From Pectobacterium parmentieri (GTDB lineage Bacteria; Pseudomonadota; Gammaproteobacteria; Enterobacterales; Enterobacteriaceae), in NCBI RefSeq assembly GCF_001742145.1, contig NZ_CP015749.1, positions 992,001-1,056,000 of the forward strand: a DNA stretch of 64,000 nt. The letters are read 5' to 3'. Numbering within the stretch: the stretch's first letter is position 1; each line of letters opens with the position of its first letter. A program made the position numbers and the translations under genes. The notes under the pieces are model-generated. The model saw only the letters and a program-made list of their open reading frames with translations. It was not told the origin of the DNA and did not search any database. This document shows positions 1-10,399 of the stretch, in pieces.

Positions 1-20
1 AGGTTTTTTTCGTTAATAAC

Positions 21-1106
21 TTAAGCCTGAGGCTGAGTTACAACGTCTTTGATGCCTTTAACTTCGATCTCTACGCGACGATCCGGTGCCAGGCAGTCAA
101 TCAGCGCAGCACGAGGTTTCACGTTGTCACAGGTAGAACCAGTAACTGGTTGAGATTTACCCAAGCCACGAGCAGAGACTTTATTCGCAGGGATACCTTT
201 AGAAACCAGGTAATCCACTACGCTCTGTGCACGTTTTTCAGACAGAGCTTGGTTGTATTGCTCTGAACCTAAACGGTCAGTAAAGCCCAGAACAACAACG
301 GAACCGTCTTTCGGATCCAGAGAGCTCAGTTGAGTGTACAGTTGATCCAGTGATTGCTGGCCTTCTGCTTTCAGCGTTGCTTTGTTGAAGTTGAACAGGA
401 CGTCAGATTTCAGGGTGAAACGCTTGGTTTCAACAACTGGAGCTGGTGCCGGGGTTGGAGCTGGAGCAACAACAGGGGCAACACGGTCATCTTGGCCGAA
501 ACGGTAAGACAGGCCAACGCTCATCAGCAGGTTGTCTGGACGGGCACCAACGGTACCAGCGTCACCAATGTTGCTTACCCACTGGTAGTCAACACGTGTA
601 GCCCAGTTTTTGTCGATAGCGTATTCAATACCAACAGCAGCCAGCGGAGAAACGCCAGTGTCGTTGTTGTTGAGATGAGTACCGCTTCTGTCTGCGTGGC
701 TGTCAGTGCGCCATACCAAACCGCCCAGACGGGTGTAAACGTCTAGGTCCGGCATCACTGGGTAGCTCAGTTTAGTAGCCAGTTGGATGCCTTGCGCTTT
801 GAAGCTAGCACTGTCTGCTGCATTAGTATCAGAACCAGCATATTTCATGCGGCCTAACCAATCGTAGCCCAGTTCAAAACCCAGATATGGGTTGGCTTGA
901 TAACCAACAAACGCACCCGCACCTAACTTGCTTTTGATTGGGTTGTTAACGACACCAGTGTAACCATTGCCGTAGAAACCAGTATCGTGGAATTGAGACA
1001 CGCCCAGTTTACCACCGGTGTACCAGGTATTGTCTTTAGGAGCTGCTTGCGCGATAGTCGCGAAGCTAGCCAGTGCCACTGCAACTGCGATAGCTGTTTT
1101 TTTCAT
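21..1106 (-). CDS. ompA: Outer membrane protein A (OmpA porin)
   Basis: Major outer-membrane protein that tethers the outer membrane to peptidoglycan. The 361-residue product starts [10 protein letters not shown] with a 21-residue signal peptide ending AQA. An eight-stranded beta-barrel follows, then a proline hinge ([10 protein letters not shown]) and a C-terminal OmpA domain with the peptidoglycan-binding region ([16 protein letters not shown]) and a Cys pair (TCDN...DCLAPDRR). The ATG at 1106 is chosen over upstream in-frame codons because it begins the signal peptide and is preceded by a GAGGCG ribosome site. The gene is downstream of sulA on the same strand, as in E. coli. The terminator would lie just outside the window start; only its T-run side is visible. 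Confidence 0.98.
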   Translation of the reverse strand: MKKTAIAVAVALASFATIAQAAPKDNTWYTGGKLGVSQFHDTGFYGNGYTGVVNNPIKSKLGAGAFVGYQANPYLGFELGYDWLGRMKYAGSDTNAADSASFKAQGIQLATKLSYPVMPDLDVYTRLGGLVWRTDSHADRSGTHLNNNDTGVSPLAAVGIEYAIDKNWATRVDYQWVSNIGDAGTVGARPDNLLMSVGLSYRFGQDDRVAPVVAPAPTPAPAPVVETKRFTLKSDVLFNFNKATLKAEGQQSLDQLYTQLSSLDPKDGSVVVLGFTDRLGSEQYNQALSEKRAQSVVDYLVSKGIPANKVSARGLGKSQPVTGSTCDNVKPRAALIDCLAPDRRVEIEVKGIKDVVTQPQA

Positions 1107-1468
1107 TTTACGCCTCATTATCATCCAAATCGGCAATTAACCTGGAGGGCTAATAAACCTTTGGTTAAAATCCTTTGGTTGGAGACTTTGCCCTTATTTA
1201 TGACTTACTGTCAGTCAACTGACGTTATAAAAGAGCAACTCCAGCGAGTTAAAGTCTACAACGTGATGAGAAAGTTACAAGTATGATGTGACTTGCGTCA
1301 TAGGAAAAACGCACGAATCATACACACTTACTAACAAATAGTAGATGGTTTTGACAGATCTTATGCCGTTGGGATGTATTAAATATAGGCAAAAAGCCCG
1401 CAGAATACCGCTTTGCGGCGATCTACTGGACATATAACGTGATTAAGCTGAGAAAAATCTTAATTTAC
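1107..1468 (-). promoter_or_regulatory. ompA upstream region
   Basis: A 362-bp gap between sulA and ompA with no convincing gene. It must hold the ompA promoter and leader. In E. coli the ompA mRNA has a long structured 5' leader that stabilises it; the length here is compatible, but I did not resolve the stem-loops. The sulA-proximal end carries a hairpin listed separately. Confidence 0.5.
1391..1421 (-). terminator. Possible sulA terminator
   Basis: Read on the minus strand there is a CCGCA...TGCGG stem followed by GCTTTTTG, about 50 nt after the sulA stop. The stem is short with a large loop, so the call is moderate. Confidence 0.45.
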
Positions 1469-1975
1469 TTAATGATACAATGTCGAATGAATTTTAAGGC
1501 TGGGAAACAGTCTATAGGCGTCCCCGCTGGCATTTTCTGGGCGCATAATAAAGCCGTATGTATTTCCTGCCTGCGCGGCACCCCGTAACCGAACTTTCTC
1601 TTCTTCCGTCAATTCGTGCGGCAGCCAACACAAAACGGCGCTGTAATTTCCTGTCAGTAACGCTCTTTCCATGGCATCAACGGTAAACAAGGGGTTGATG
1701 TGGTTGAGTTGCACTATTTTATCCAGCGGCAATCCAGATTGCTCTACCCAAGGGCGACTCAATTTTTGCTGAGGAGAAAGCCATAGTAGCCAGCGAGACT
1801 GTGCACCTAGCTGTTGTAAGAGCGGTAGTAACAGGTGTGTGACTATGGGCTGATCGGCGTTGTACACGACTTCGCTGATAATACCGCCCGTGGCAACCGA
1901 AGGTTTTGCTGTGTGTTGATTGGTAGAAAACGATGATGACTGGACGTTGTGAGAGCTGATTGATTGCGTACGCAT
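1469..1975 (-). CDS. sulA: SOS cell division inhibitor SulA
   Basis: Inhibits division during DNA damage by binding FtsZ and is degraded by Lon. The 168-residue product has the family core ([43 protein letters not shown]) and the conserved C-terminal end IHSTLYH that Lon recognises in E. coli. The ATG at 1975 is preferred over a GTG at 1987 because GGTGGA lies 7 nt upstream of it. A near-consensus LexA box sits about 20 bp upstream. It is divergent from sxy and upstream of ompA, the usual enterobacterial arrangement. Confidence 0.95.
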   Translation of the reverse strand: MRTQSISSHNVQSSSFSTNQHTAKPSVATGGIISEVVYNADQPIVTHLLLPLLQQLGAQSRWLLWLSPQQKLSRPWVEQSGLPLDKIVQLNHINPLFTVDAMERALLTGNYSAVLCWLPHELTEEEKVRLRGAAQAGNTYGFIMRPENASGDAYRLFPSLKIHSTLYH

Positions 1976-1996
1976 AATGAGTTCCACCCATAGTGT

Positions 1997-2016
1997 TACT
2001 GTATGGATGTACAGTA
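1997..2016. promoter_or_regulatory. LexA (SOS) box of sulA
   Basis: TACTGTATGGATGTACAGTA matches the LexA consensus CTGT-N8-ACAG with TA flanks on both sides. It lies just upstream of sulA, so sulA should be repressed by LexA and induced by DNA damage. Confidence 0.95.
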
Positions 2017-2197
2017 ACTGCTGTGTGCGTGAAAATCAACCTGATTTTTTGAAAGCGCTTCGCATATTCTTTATGCAAGAGATAGTAAACACATTTACTG
2101 TTTGAAGCACCCTCGGAGGTGTGGTTAATTATTTGTTCCTGCTACAAATATTTTAACTGTTCAGGAAGAGATCATTTCAATACTAAGGATTATGGCA

Positions 2198-2818
2198 ATG
2201 AAGCAATCATGCAAAAAAAGGATTTTGCAATCTCAGCATTCTTTTTCATCTTTAGGGGACATCACTTCGCGTTCCCAATTTGGTGGCTACAGCATCGCAG
2301 CAAATAAAACGATTTTTGGATTGGTGTCGGAGGGGGAACTTTATCTTCGCGCCAGTAAAAAAGATGAAAAATATTTTCAGCAGCGTGATATGCCACACCT
2401 GATTTATACCAAACGCGGTATGCCGCTACCGCTGAACTACTTTCTTGTTGATGAAGTATTATGGCAAGAACCTGTGCAGTTATTGGCTTTTGCCCGACTG
2501 GCGTTGATGGGGGCGCAGTATGATCAAATAGTCAAAAATTCGAGCGGGCGGTTAAAGGATCTTCCGAATCTTAATCACGATATTGAACGTTTACTGTGGA
2601 AAGCGGGGATAAAGAATGTTGATGAATTACAGCATTATGGCGCGAAAAATAGCTATCTTGAGTTGCGGAAAGTCCGGGCTAATCTGAGTGTTAATGTGCT
2701 ATTGGCGCTGGCTGGCGCAATTTGTGGCACGCATCAGGCAGCACTCCCTCACAGCATTCGTAATGAACTTTTGGAGTGGTATAAGAATAATGCGGTTTCC
2801 AAAGGGCCAAAACACTAA
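2198..2818 (+). CDS. sxy: TfoX/Sxy family competence regulator
   Basis: Sxy (TfoX) works with CRP to activate genes with CRP-S sites, including DNA-uptake genes. The 206-residue product carries the N-terminal TfoX domain (LGDITSRSQFGGYSI, FGLVSEGELYLRA) and the C-terminal helical domain (LKDLPNLNHDIERLLWKAGI, LALAGAICGTHQAALP). The ATG at 2198 has AAGGA 8 nt upstream; an ATG at 2192 is in frame but too close to it. It is divergent from sulA, as in E. coli. Known sxy genes are controlled by a structured leader; 2079-2197 could serve that role but was not folded. Confidence 0.93.
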   Translation: MKQSCKKRILQSQHSFSSLGDITSRSQFGGYSIAANKTIFGLVSEGELYLRASKKDEKYFQQRDMPHLIYTKRGMPLPLNYFLVDEVLWQEPVQLLAFARLALMGAQYDQIVKNSSGRLKDLPNLNHDIERLLWKAGIKNVDELQHYGAKNSYLELRKVRANLSVNVLLALAGAICGTHQAALPHSIRNELLEWYKNNAVSKGPKH

Positions 2819-2833
2819 GCGTTTCCCCCTGTT

Positions 2834-4969
2834 TTACTGTGCAATCATGTCATTTTTTAGCTGTACGAGTTCGGGTAAGAGGCCGATCAGCAAGCCGATT
2901 TGCTGAATCACTAATGACTCTTTACTGTCTGATTCAAGTGAAAGGGATTGAATGCTGGTGGCAATAGTTTCCAATCCCTGATTGATACGTAAACTTTCCT
3001 CTTCGCGGCAGTGTAGCGCGTCATCAACATGACACACGGCATCATCCAGACATTGCAGCGTTTCCGATGACGTTATTTTTCCACGGTGTGCGCCGAGCGT
3101 TGAGATATAACTTAACAACGTATGATTCAGGCACATGAAACGGAATGCGTTGTCCAGTTTGTTCCTGGTGGCGTGAGGTTCTGAGGACATATTTGACACA
3201 ACCGATGCCAATTCTGCGTCGCAATTATGTGCATCGCGGCGGGCAATGCGATAAGGCAAGCTATTATCTTTCCCCTGATGATATTGAATCATGATCGCAT
3301 CAAGATAACGGCAGTTGGCATTTAATGTTTTATTGATAACGGTCGGCAGGCCGCGGAAACGCCAGTCTGGCCAGATAAAGCTCACGGCCGCCCACGCGAT
3401 GGCACACCCCAACAAGGTATCAATAATACGCGGCACTGCGACTTCAAAGCCTTCGCCCAAGAGGTTGAAACAGAGCAGGACAAGCAGCGTAATAAACATG
3501 GTCGCATGCGCGTACTGCACGTTACGAAAGGCGAAAAACAGTACGCCGCTAATGACGATCAGCGTGAGTTGTCCTTCCTGCGAAGGGACGAAGTATAGGA
3601 TGGGAAGGCCGATTAAAATACCGGTCAATGTCCCGATAACCCTCAACGTCAGTCGTCGGCGAGTGGCGTTATAGTTGGGCTGACAAACGAACAAACTGGT
3701 CAGCAGAATCCAGTATCCATGCTGCAAGCCCGTTATTTGAATTAACGCGTAGCCGCTACAAAGCAGCACGGACATACGGATGGCATGACGAAACAGCGCT
3801 GATTGAGGCGTCAGGTGCCGACTAATGCGTAAGTGGATATCGCTCCAACCCGTTATGTTTTCATCTGCCAGTGTGTTTTCCGGATTGTTTTCTTGTTCAA
3901 TGGCCTGCTCGGATTCGATGGTCGCCAACTGAGCATCAATGGCACGCAGATTGTTCAATAGATAAGTGAGCGCCTTAATTTGTGCGGAATCCGCCATGTT
4001 GCTGGCAGCGACGCGCGCAATAGCGGATTCGAGATGTACAAACGCTCGCTCAATACGGCTGTCGTGCTGATATTTTTGGTGCAGCAGAATGGATTGCGAT
4101 AGCTGATGACAGGCTTTGGCCTGCATACTCAACAGACGTTGAAAGCGAAATAAGACATCGCTATAGCGTAATTTTTCACGCAATTGTGGATAGTAAACAT
4201 GCGACGAGCTGGCACGTTCGTGAATATCCTGAGCGACAAAATAGTAGTGCAGCGTTTGGCGTGTTCCGCGTTGTCCGCGATCGCCACGCAGGCGCGTTAA
4301 CAATGATGATTTGGTTTGGTTAAGTGTCGCAACCAATTGGCTGTTTGCCATTGCGACATCAATCAAGGGTTTGTTGGTGTCTTCCTCAATATCGGGATCG
4401 AATAGATTGGCTTTTGCATCCAGATAGCGGGACAACTGCTGATAACACTGTGCGAGATTGTCCTGTAACGGGCGAATCGGGAATATCAGATGGCCGAGCA
4501 GCGTCAGCAGATTGTACCAAGAGGCTCCGATCAACAGCATGATGGGTTGCTGATACCAATTGTCGTAAAGGGATATCCCCAGCATGGTGTAAATCGCGAT
4601 CAGCAGTGCGCCGAATGCGATCGTCGCATAGCGCTGCCCTAATGCGCCGAGCAGGATAAAGCCACAGGTTGATACCGCCAGACCAATGGCAAACAACCAG
4701 GGATAGGGAAAAAGCAATTCGATCGAAACGGAAGCAACAAAAAAACAGGACAGCGTAATAAGCAAATTACGTAAACGCCCGGTGAGGCGATCGTCGAGAT
4801 CGGTGAGGGCTGCGGCAACAACCCCCAGCGTGACCGGGATCGTCGAGGTTGGCTGGCCTAACCACCAGGGAACGGCCGCCGCACCACTGAGTGCAATAAA
4901 GATGCGGATGCTATACAGCCAACTGCTGTTATAGACATAGCGACGAATTCCTGGGACGACGGTGAGCAA
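2834..4969 (-). CDS. yccS: YccS family inner-membrane transporter (FUSC-type)
   Basis: Inner-membrane protein of the YccS/FUSC family, related to aromatic-acid exporters of the AaeB type; its substrate is not established. The 711-residue product has two hydrophobic blocks of several membrane helices (about residues 20-150 and 385-525) and long cytoplasmic segments after each. Family motifs include VAAALTDLDDRLTGRLRN, GDRGQRGTRQTLHYYFVAQD and QPNYNATRRRLTLR. A TTG start is inferred at 4969 with AGGA 7 nt upstream. It follows yccF with a 20-bp gap, suggesting a yccF-yccS operon. Confidence 0.9.
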   Translation of the reverse strand: MLTVVPGIRRYVYNSSWLYSIRIFIALSGAAAVPWWLGQPTSTIPVTLGVVAAALTDLDDRLTGRLRNLLITLSCFFVASVSIELLFPYPWLFAIGLAVSTCGFILLGALGQRYATIAFGALLIAIYTMLGISLYDNWYQQPIMLLIGASWYNLLTLLGHLIFPIRPLQDNLAQCYQQLSRYLDAKANLFDPDIEEDTNKPLIDVAMANSQLVATLNQTKSSLLTRLRGDRGQRGTRQTLHYYFVAQDIHERASSSHVYYPQLREKLRYSDVLFRFQRLLSMQAKACHQLSQSILLHQKYQHDSRIERAFVHLESAIARVAASNMADSAQIKALTYLLNNLRAIDAQLATIESEQAIEQENNPENTLADENITGWSDIHLRISRHLTPQSALFRHAIRMSVLLCSGYALIQITGLQHGYWILLTSLFVCQPNYNATRRRLTLRVIGTLTGILIGLPILYFVPSQEGQLTLIVISGVLFFAFRNVQYAHATMFITLLVLLCFNLLGEGFEVAVPRIIDTLLGCAIAWAAVSFIWPDWRFRGLPTVINKTLNANCRYLDAIMIQYHQGKDNSLPYRIARRDAHNCDAELASVVSNMSSEPHATRNKLDNAFRFMCLNHTLLSYISTLGAHRGKITSSETLQCLDDAVCHVDDALHCREEESLRINQGLETIATSIQSLSLESDSKESLVIQQIGLLIGLLPELVQLKNDMIAQ

Positions 4970-4989
4970 CGTAATATCCTTAGATGCCG

Positions 4990-5436
4990 TTAGCGATAGT
5001 GGCGGCGGGCATTATTTTCCCGCGCAGCCTGCGCTAATTCGACGGAAACCACGCGGCGTCCGACAGGCCATAGCGCAATGGCAGCAATTTTAAAGTTGGC
5101 AATGCCGACAGGAATGCCAATGATCGTAATGCACTGCGCGATACCGGTAATGATATGCGACAGGCAAAGCCACCAGCCAAAGAAAATAAACCAGAAGATA
5201 TTAAGTAGGGAACCGCCCGCACTGAGAATGGCGCTTTTTTCATCGGGGCGTAGCTCATCAACATGGACGGCTTCATTGCCATAAGGCAAGAGCGACAATT
5301 TGGTGATTTCCCAGCATGAACGCGTTAGCGGTAAGGTAAAAATCAGCAGCACGCTGACGACGGTTGCCAGAAGCCAAGCTAATGTGGTGAAAAAACCACC
5401 TAGTACGAAATTAAGGATGTTCAACGCAGTACGCAT
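4990..5436 (-). CDS. yccF: YccF domain inner-membrane protein
   Basis: Small inner-membrane protein of unknown function. The 148-residue product has hydrophobic segments near the N-terminus (LNFVLGGFFTTLAWLLATVVSV) and in the YccF repeats (FWFIFFGWWLCLSHIITG). The ATG at 5436 has AGGAGA 5 nt upstream. It is first in a probable two-gene operon with yccS. An extension of polar residues at the C-terminus (AARENNARRHYR) is normal for the family. Confidence 0.88.
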   Translation of the reverse strand: MRTALNILNFVLGGFFTTLAWLLATVVSVLLIFTLPLTRSCWEITKLSLLPYGNEAVHVDELRPDEKSAILSAGGSLLNIFWFIFFGWWLCLSHIITGIAQCITIIGIPVGIANFKIAAIALWPVGRRVVSVELAQAARENNARRHYR

Positions 5437-5622
5437 AGTTTCTCCTGTGCTTGCAAGGTAACCAAACTTGCTGATGGTAAAAGAATTATCACATTAAGCA
5501 TCAGGATATCCTAACCTGTTTTTAAGGCTAGAGCGTGAAGTCCGATAACGGGTAAACTAGGAAACAGAGAAACGCTAACAAATGTACCACTGTCCCTCTC
5601 ACATAGTCATGGCGCGAACATC

Positions 5623-7680
5623 ATGGAACTGAAATCTACCTCGTTAGGTAAACATCTGGCCCAGCATCCTTACAACCGGGTGCGGTTACTGAATGCCGGT
5701 GTCGAAGTGAGCGGCGATAAGCATGAATACCTAATTCCTTTTAATCAGTTGCTGAGTATTCACTGTAAAAGAGGCTTGGTGTGGGGTGAGTTAGAGTTTG
5801 AGTTGCCCGCCGGAAAAGTGGTGCGTTTGCACGGCACGGAGTGGCAGGAAACGCAGGCTTTTTACCGCCACCTTCTCAAATCCTGGCTTGGCTGGAGCGA
5901 GGAGATGAGTCTGATCAGTGCTGAGGTTTTGCTGCGTCAAATGGACAGCATTCATATGCTGACGCAGCAGGATAAATGGTTTAGTCGTCATGCTCTATTA
6001 ACGTTGCAGAGTGCTATCCGCAATTCTCTGGAGTCTCTGCCTCTCCCCGTTGAACGGCTTGATACCTTTGATAACTGCCGTGATAGCTACCAACATTGCG
6101 TGCGTTGGCTTGAGCAGGGCGATGAGATGCGTACTGCGGAGAATCAGGCATGGATGGATCGCACGCTGGCGGCTGAGCAGCCTTTCTTTGAAACGGTGGA
6201 GAGTTCGCCATTAAATGTGTCTCAGAGTAAAGCCGTGATTAATGGCGAAGAGGGCGTACTGGTGCTGGCAGGGGCTGGCAGTGGTAAAACGTCTGTGCTG
6301 GTGGCTCGTGCAGCCTGGTTAATGCATCGTCAAGAGGCGGCACCCGATCAGATTTTGCTGCTGGCATTTGGTCGTAAAGCGGCGGAAGAGATGAATGAAC
6401 GCATTCTTGAGCGGCTCAATACCGATGAAATTCAGGCTAAGACATTCCATGCGCTGGCATTGCACATCATTCAGCAGGCTAGCCGCAAGGCCCCGATGAT
6501 AAGTCAGCTTGAAAGTGATGCGAAACAGCGCCGTGAACTGTTGATTTCTCACTGGCAACAGCAATGTGCTGAGAAAAAAACGCAGGCTAACGGATGGCGA
6601 CGTTGGTTAACGGAAGAGCTAGAGTGGGATGTACCAGAAGGCGATTTTTGGAATGACTCGATGCTGGCGGGGCGGTTGGCTGGACGACTTGAGCGCTGGC
6701 TGGGATTGATGCGTATGCACGGTGGTAGCCAAAGCGAAATGGTCGAACAAGCGCCAGAATCGATTAGGGCTGAATTTCAGCAACGTATTCGCCTGATGGC
6801 ACCGTTATTGAAAGTCTGGAAAAAAGCGCTTAAGGACGAAAACGCGGTCGACTTCTCCGGCCTCATCCATCAGGCAGTGAACTTGCTGGATAAAGGGCGT
6901 TTTGTCAGTCCCTGGAAACATATTCTGGTCGATGAATTTCAGGATATTTCGCCACAGCGTGCGAGTTTGCTTGCTGCTCTGCGGCGACAAAATAGCCGTA
7001 CCTGCCTTTTTGCCGTGGGAGATGACTGGCAGGCAATTTATCGTTTCAGCGGCGCGGAGTTGGCGTTAACGACAGCATTTGAACAGCATTTTGGCGTAGG
7101 CGAACAGTGTGCGCTAGATACGACCTATCGGTTTAATGAACGCATTGGTGAGATTGCCAACACGTTCATACAGCAAAACCCGTATCAGTTAAAGAAGCCG
7201 CTTAATAGCTTGAGCAAGGGGGATAAAAAAGCGGTGACTATCCTGCCTCAGGATCAGTTTGAACCACTCTTGGATAAGCTGAGCGGTTTTGCTAAAGCTG
7301 ATGAACGCATTCTCGTGCTTGCCCGCTATCACCATTTACGCCCTGCGGTTTTAGAGAAGGCTGCGACCAAATGGCCGAATTTACACATTGATTTCATGAC
7401 GGTGCATGCCAGTAAAGGGCAGCAGGCTGAGTATGTCATTATCGTAGGGTTGCATGAGGGCAAAGATGGTTTCCCGGCTCCGGCAAGAGAATCGGTGATT
7501 GAGGCAGTGCTGCTACCTGATCCTGAAAATTTTCCCGATGCGGAAGAGCGTCGCTTGCTGTATGTCGCGTTGACGAGGGCAAAGCATCGCGTCTGGCTGT
7601 TACAGGACGTGACTAACCCTTCAGTGTTTGTTGAGTCTCTTCGGCGTTTAGGCGTGCCAGCACAGCGTAAGCCAGGATAA
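5623..7680 (+). CDS. helD: DNA helicase IV
   Basis: UvrD/Rep superfamily 1 helicase that unwinds DNA in the 3' to 5' direction and acts in recombination. The 685-residue product has a HelD-specific N-terminal domain and then the helicase motifs in order: Walker A AGAGSGKTS (about residue 215), motif II VDEFQDISPQRA, motif III GDDWQAIYRFSGA, motif IV TTYRFNERIG, motif V MTVHASKGQQAEYVI and motif VI RRLLYVALTRAKHRVWLL. All catalytic motifs look intact. It is divergent from yccF, with a 186-bp spacer carrying both promoters. Confidence 0.96.
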   Translation: MELKSTSLGKHLAQHPYNRVRLLNAGVEVSGDKHEYLIPFNQLLSIHCKRGLVWGELEFELPAGKVVRLHGTEWQETQAFYRHLLKSWLGWSEEMSLISAEVLLRQMDSIHMLTQQDKWFSRHALLTLQSAIRNSLESLPLPVERLDTFDNCRDSYQHCVRWLEQGDEMRTAENQAWMDRTLAAEQPFFETVESSPLNVSQSKAVINGEEGVLVLAGAGSGKTSVLVARAAWLMHRQEAAPDQILLLAFGRKAAEEMNERILERLNTDEIQAKTFHALALHIIQQASRKAPMISQLESDAKQRRELLISHWQQQCAEKKTQANGWRRWLTEELEWDVPEGDFWNDSMLAGRLAGRLERWLGLMRMHGGSQSEMVEQAPESIRAEFQQRIRLMAPLLKVWKKALKDENAVDFSGLIHQAVNLLDKGRFVSPWKHILVDEFQDISPQRASLLAALRRQNSRTCLFAVGDDWQAIYRFSGAELALTTAFEQHFGVGEQCALDTTYRFNERIGEIANTFIQQNPYQLKKPLNSLSKGDKKAVTILPQDQFEPLLDKLSGFAKADERILVLARYHHLRPAVLEKAATKWPNLHIDFMTVHASKGQQAEYVIIVGLHEGKDGFPAPARESVIEAVLLPDPENFPDAEERRLLYVALTRAKHRVWLLQDVTNPSVFVESLRRLGVPAQRKPG

Positions 7681-7706
7681 GGAAAAATAGAGAAATGGGG
7701 CTGTAG

Positions 7707-7747
7707 AGATCAGCGTCGGGTGTGCAACTCGCCGCTGATCTATTTTT
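7707..7747 (+). terminator. helD terminator
   Basis: AGATCAGCG (7707-7715) pairs with CGCTGATCT (7733-7741), followed by ATTTTTAT. It lies between convergent helD and mgsA, 27 bp after the helD stop. Confidence 0.75.
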
Positions 7748-7758
7748 ATGTGTTAGTG

Positions 7759-8217
7759 CTATTTGAGGCGGTCTTGCAGGTAGCGCTGATAATCAGGGAT
7801 GGCTATCTGAACCGATTCGTTAAACAGCGCAGAATTAATCAGGAAATCCGCCGTTGCACGGTTGGTGGCAACAGGAATGTTCCAGACGGTGGCGAGTCTC
7901 AGCAGCGCTTTTACATCGGGATCGTGTGGTACGGCGTTAAGTGGGTCCCAAAAGAAGATCATTAAATCAATTTTCCCTTCGGAGATGAGTGCGCCAACTT
8001 GTTGGTCGCCCCCCATTGGCCCACTCAGCATGCTTTTTACGGGCAGACCCGTATTTAACTGAATCAGGTTCCCGGTGGTGCCAGTGGCGTAAAGCGTGTG
8101 CTCTTTGAGCTGTTCTTTATTCGTACCAACCCAATCCAGTAAGGATTGTTTACAGTGGTCGTGTGCTACCAGCGCAATATGTTTTTGCGCGGGGATGGTA
8201 CGGGTGGTGAACTCCAT
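7759..8217 (-). CDS. mgsA: Methylglyoxal synthase
   Basis: Converts dihydroxyacetone phosphate to methylglyoxal and phosphate, a bypass relieving sugar-phosphate stress. The 152-residue product has the family catalytic features: VAHDHCK (His), GTTGNLI phosphate loop, [14 protein letters not shown] with the catalytic Asp, and [15 protein letters not shown]. The ATG at 8217 is chosen because AAGGA lies 7 nt upstream; a TTG at 8232 is a poorer start. It is convergent with helD. Confidence 0.96.
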   Translation of the reverse strand: MEFTTRTIPAQKHIALVAHDHCKQSLLDWVGTNKEQLKEHTLYATGTTGNLIQLNTGLPVKSMLSGPMGGDQQVGALISEGKIDLMIFFWDPLNAVPHDPDVKALLRLATVWNIPVATNRATADFLINSALFNESVQIAIPDYQRYLQDRLK

Positions 8218-8354
8218 GGTTACGTCCTTCAATCTGGTGTAGTAAAGCTGACGCTAGGGTACAGACAGATTACGGAAACGCTGTTTCAGTGCAAAGCGAT
8301 AAAAGCAGGAAAAGGCGAACGGATAGCAAAAATCTGATGTAACTGCGCGTTAAA

Positions 8355-8879
8355 TCACCAGGTTACGGATTCATTCAGTGCGCTAGCAAAACCTGCAACT
8401 GAAGCCCCTTTTGCTGCTGCATTGTATTCCGACATTTTTCGCTCTATATCGAGTAGCTCATTGTCTGCGATTACAAGTGCATCGGTACGCACGGGGATAG
8501 CCTGATTTTTTTCATCAAGCAATTGATATTGGGGAAGGGCTGTGAAGTTTTTGCGATCCTGAAGGGTTTGCAGCGGCGGTAGCTTAAATGACACCGATGC
8601 CACTTTTTCGGTGTTAAAGGTGGCAATAAATGTTGAAGGAAAATAGGTCGCTGGTGCGCCAGTCTGAGTATCGACAGTATCTACAACTTTGAACAAGATC
8701 TGATGTTGTCCACTGCCAAGCGCGAGGCTATCGGCACCCTTCAGCAACGAGCCTGACATCCTCTGCCCGTCAACCATCAGGAGATCGATTTTCTGATCTA
8801 ATTTCAACGTTGTTGCCGCAATTGCCGAGGTGCTTAAACCTGCAATAAAAAGGCAGACAGTGATGAAGCCGAATTTCAT
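8355..8879 (-). CDS. csgI: DUF2057 family periplasmic protein (YccT/CsgI-like)
   Basis: Secreted protein of the DUF2057 family. The E. coli member YccT has been renamed CsgI because it inhibits curli subunit polymerisation; whether that holds here is inference. The 174-residue product has a signal peptide (cleavage near STSAIA), a beta-rich central part (LKLDQKIDLLMVDGQRM, FIATFNTEKVASVSFKLP) and a C-terminal helical tail. It lies between mgsA and yccU, the standard neighbourhood. Confidence 0.85.
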   Translation of the reverse strand: MKFGFITVCLFIAGLSTSAIAATTLKLDQKIDLLMVDGQRMSGSLLKGADSLALGSGQHQILFKVVDTVDTQTGAPATYFPSTFIATFNTEKVASVSFKLPPLQTLQDRKNFTALPQYQLLDEKNQAIPVRTDALVIADNELLDIERKMSEYNAAAKGASVAGFASALNESVTW

Positions 8880-9074
8880 AATTTTCTCAGATGGTACGTC
8901 ATTCGAGTATTGTTGAGGAATTGTCTGAATGTGTCAAAGGTTTCAATTTGAAACAGGCTGTTATGGCATTTTTCGTGCCATGCTGCATTAGGTCACGGAT
9001 GCTGTAAGCCATTTCACGCCATTCGTTGAATGTAAGATACACTGTAATAAATCACGCAAGAGAGGCTGAATAGC

Positions 9075-9488
9075 ATGAATGACAGTGATATTGAATCGGT
9101 ACTGAAAACGGTAAAAACCATTGCGTTAGTGGGTGCCAGCGATAAACCGTCCCGTCCAAGTTATGGTGTAATGGCGTATTTACTAGAGCAAGGCTATGAC
9201 GTCATACCCGTCAGCCCCAAGCTGGCTGGGCAGACCCTCTTAGGGCAAAAAGCGTATGTCAGCTTGGCGGACATTCCTAACCCTGTTGATATGGTCGATG
9301 TTTTTCGTCAGCCAGAGGCGGCTTATGAAGTGGCTAAAGAGGCTATCGCCATCGGTGCCACTGTCCTGTGGTTGCAGATTGGCGTCATTAATGAGCAAGC
9401 GGCAATTTTGGCCCATGATGCAGGGCTGAAAGTTGTGATGGATCGTTGCCCTAAAATTGAAATCCCACGGCTGGGTTTGGATAAATAA
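9075..9488 (+). CDS. yccU: CoA-binding domain protein YccU
   Basis: Small Rossmann-fold protein of the CoA-binding family related to the N-terminal domain of succinyl-CoA synthetase alpha; its cellular role is unknown. The 137-residue product shows the nucleotide loop ([18 protein letters not shown]), then [22 protein letters not shown] and [12 protein letters not shown], and ends with a conserved Cys ([12 protein letters not shown]). It has a good ribosome site (AGAGAGGC upstream). Convergent with hspQ. Confidence 0.93.
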   Translation: MNDSDIESVLKTVKTIALVGASDKPSRPSYGVMAYLLEQGYDVIPVSPKLAGQTLLGQKAYVSLADIPNPVDMVDVFRQPEAAYEVAKEAIAIGATVLWLQIGVINEQAAILAHDAGLKVVMDRCPKIEIPRLGLDK

Positions 9489-9501
9489 GTGGTAGGCACT
9501 G

Positions 9502-9528
9502 GGCGATGTTGAATATCACAACATCGCC
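9502..9528. terminator. Hairpin between convergent yccU and hspQ
   Basis: Perfect 10-bp stem GGCGATGTTG / CAACATCGCC with a 7-nt loop, just after the yccU stop. No T-run follows on either strand, so it may only stabilise the 3' end or be a weak bidirectional terminator. Confidence 0.4.
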
Positions 9529-9568
9529 GATACCTGATAGTGGCGCCAATCCCCGCTTTTGATAAAAA

Positions 9569-9913
<345 letters not shown>

Positions 9914-10110
9914 CTACGGATGTTGCGGGGAGAGGATAGCCGCATCCGATAACGTTTTTAACGTTCAGAGGTTTTTTCAAGTGATGATGCCATGTGCCGT
10001 TAGTGCGTCACAGGTTGAACACATTATTAACAGTATGGTGTAAATTTTTAGAAGATACAGTCCGGCTAATAAATGTTGTTTGGCGGCTTGGGGTGAAAAA
10101 GGTGGGGAAG

Positions 10111-10389
10111 ATGACAACAATAGCAATGGCGGCCTATGTCTATGGTGTGGTTCAGGGTGTCGGTTTTCGTTACAGTACGCAACGTCAGGCAAGGCAACTT
10201 GGTCTCAATGGGTACGCACGCAATTGTAATGATGGCAGCGTGGAAGTGGTGGCAAGCGGTGAACCTTATGCGGTAGACGCGTTGATTGAGTGGCTGAAGC
10301 AAGGAGGCCCACGAAGCGCCAGAGTTGATAAGGTGCTTATTGAGCCACATGGCAAGATAGACTACGAAGGCTTTGCGATCCGCTATTGA
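10111..10389 (+). CDS. yccX: Acylphosphatase
   Basis: Hydrolyses the carboxyl-phosphate bond of acylphosphates. The 92-residue product has the active-site signature [19 protein letters not shown], with the catalytic Arg in GFRY, and [17 protein letters not shown] with the catalytic Asn. The ATG at 10111 gives the standard family length and follows GGTGGGGAAG; upstream in-frame codons are not conserved. Convergent with tusE, 10 bp apart. Confidence 0.95.
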   Translation: MTTIAMAAYVYGVVQGVGFRYSTQRQARQLGLNGYARNCNDGSVEVVASGEPYAVDALIEWLKQGGPRSARVDKVLIEPHGKIDYEGFAIRY

Positions 10390-10399
10390 AACGGGGAAG

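Noticed and set aside
354..746. Open frame antisense to ompA
   Set aside because: Opposite strand of a highly conserved, codon-biased gene; no independent evidence.
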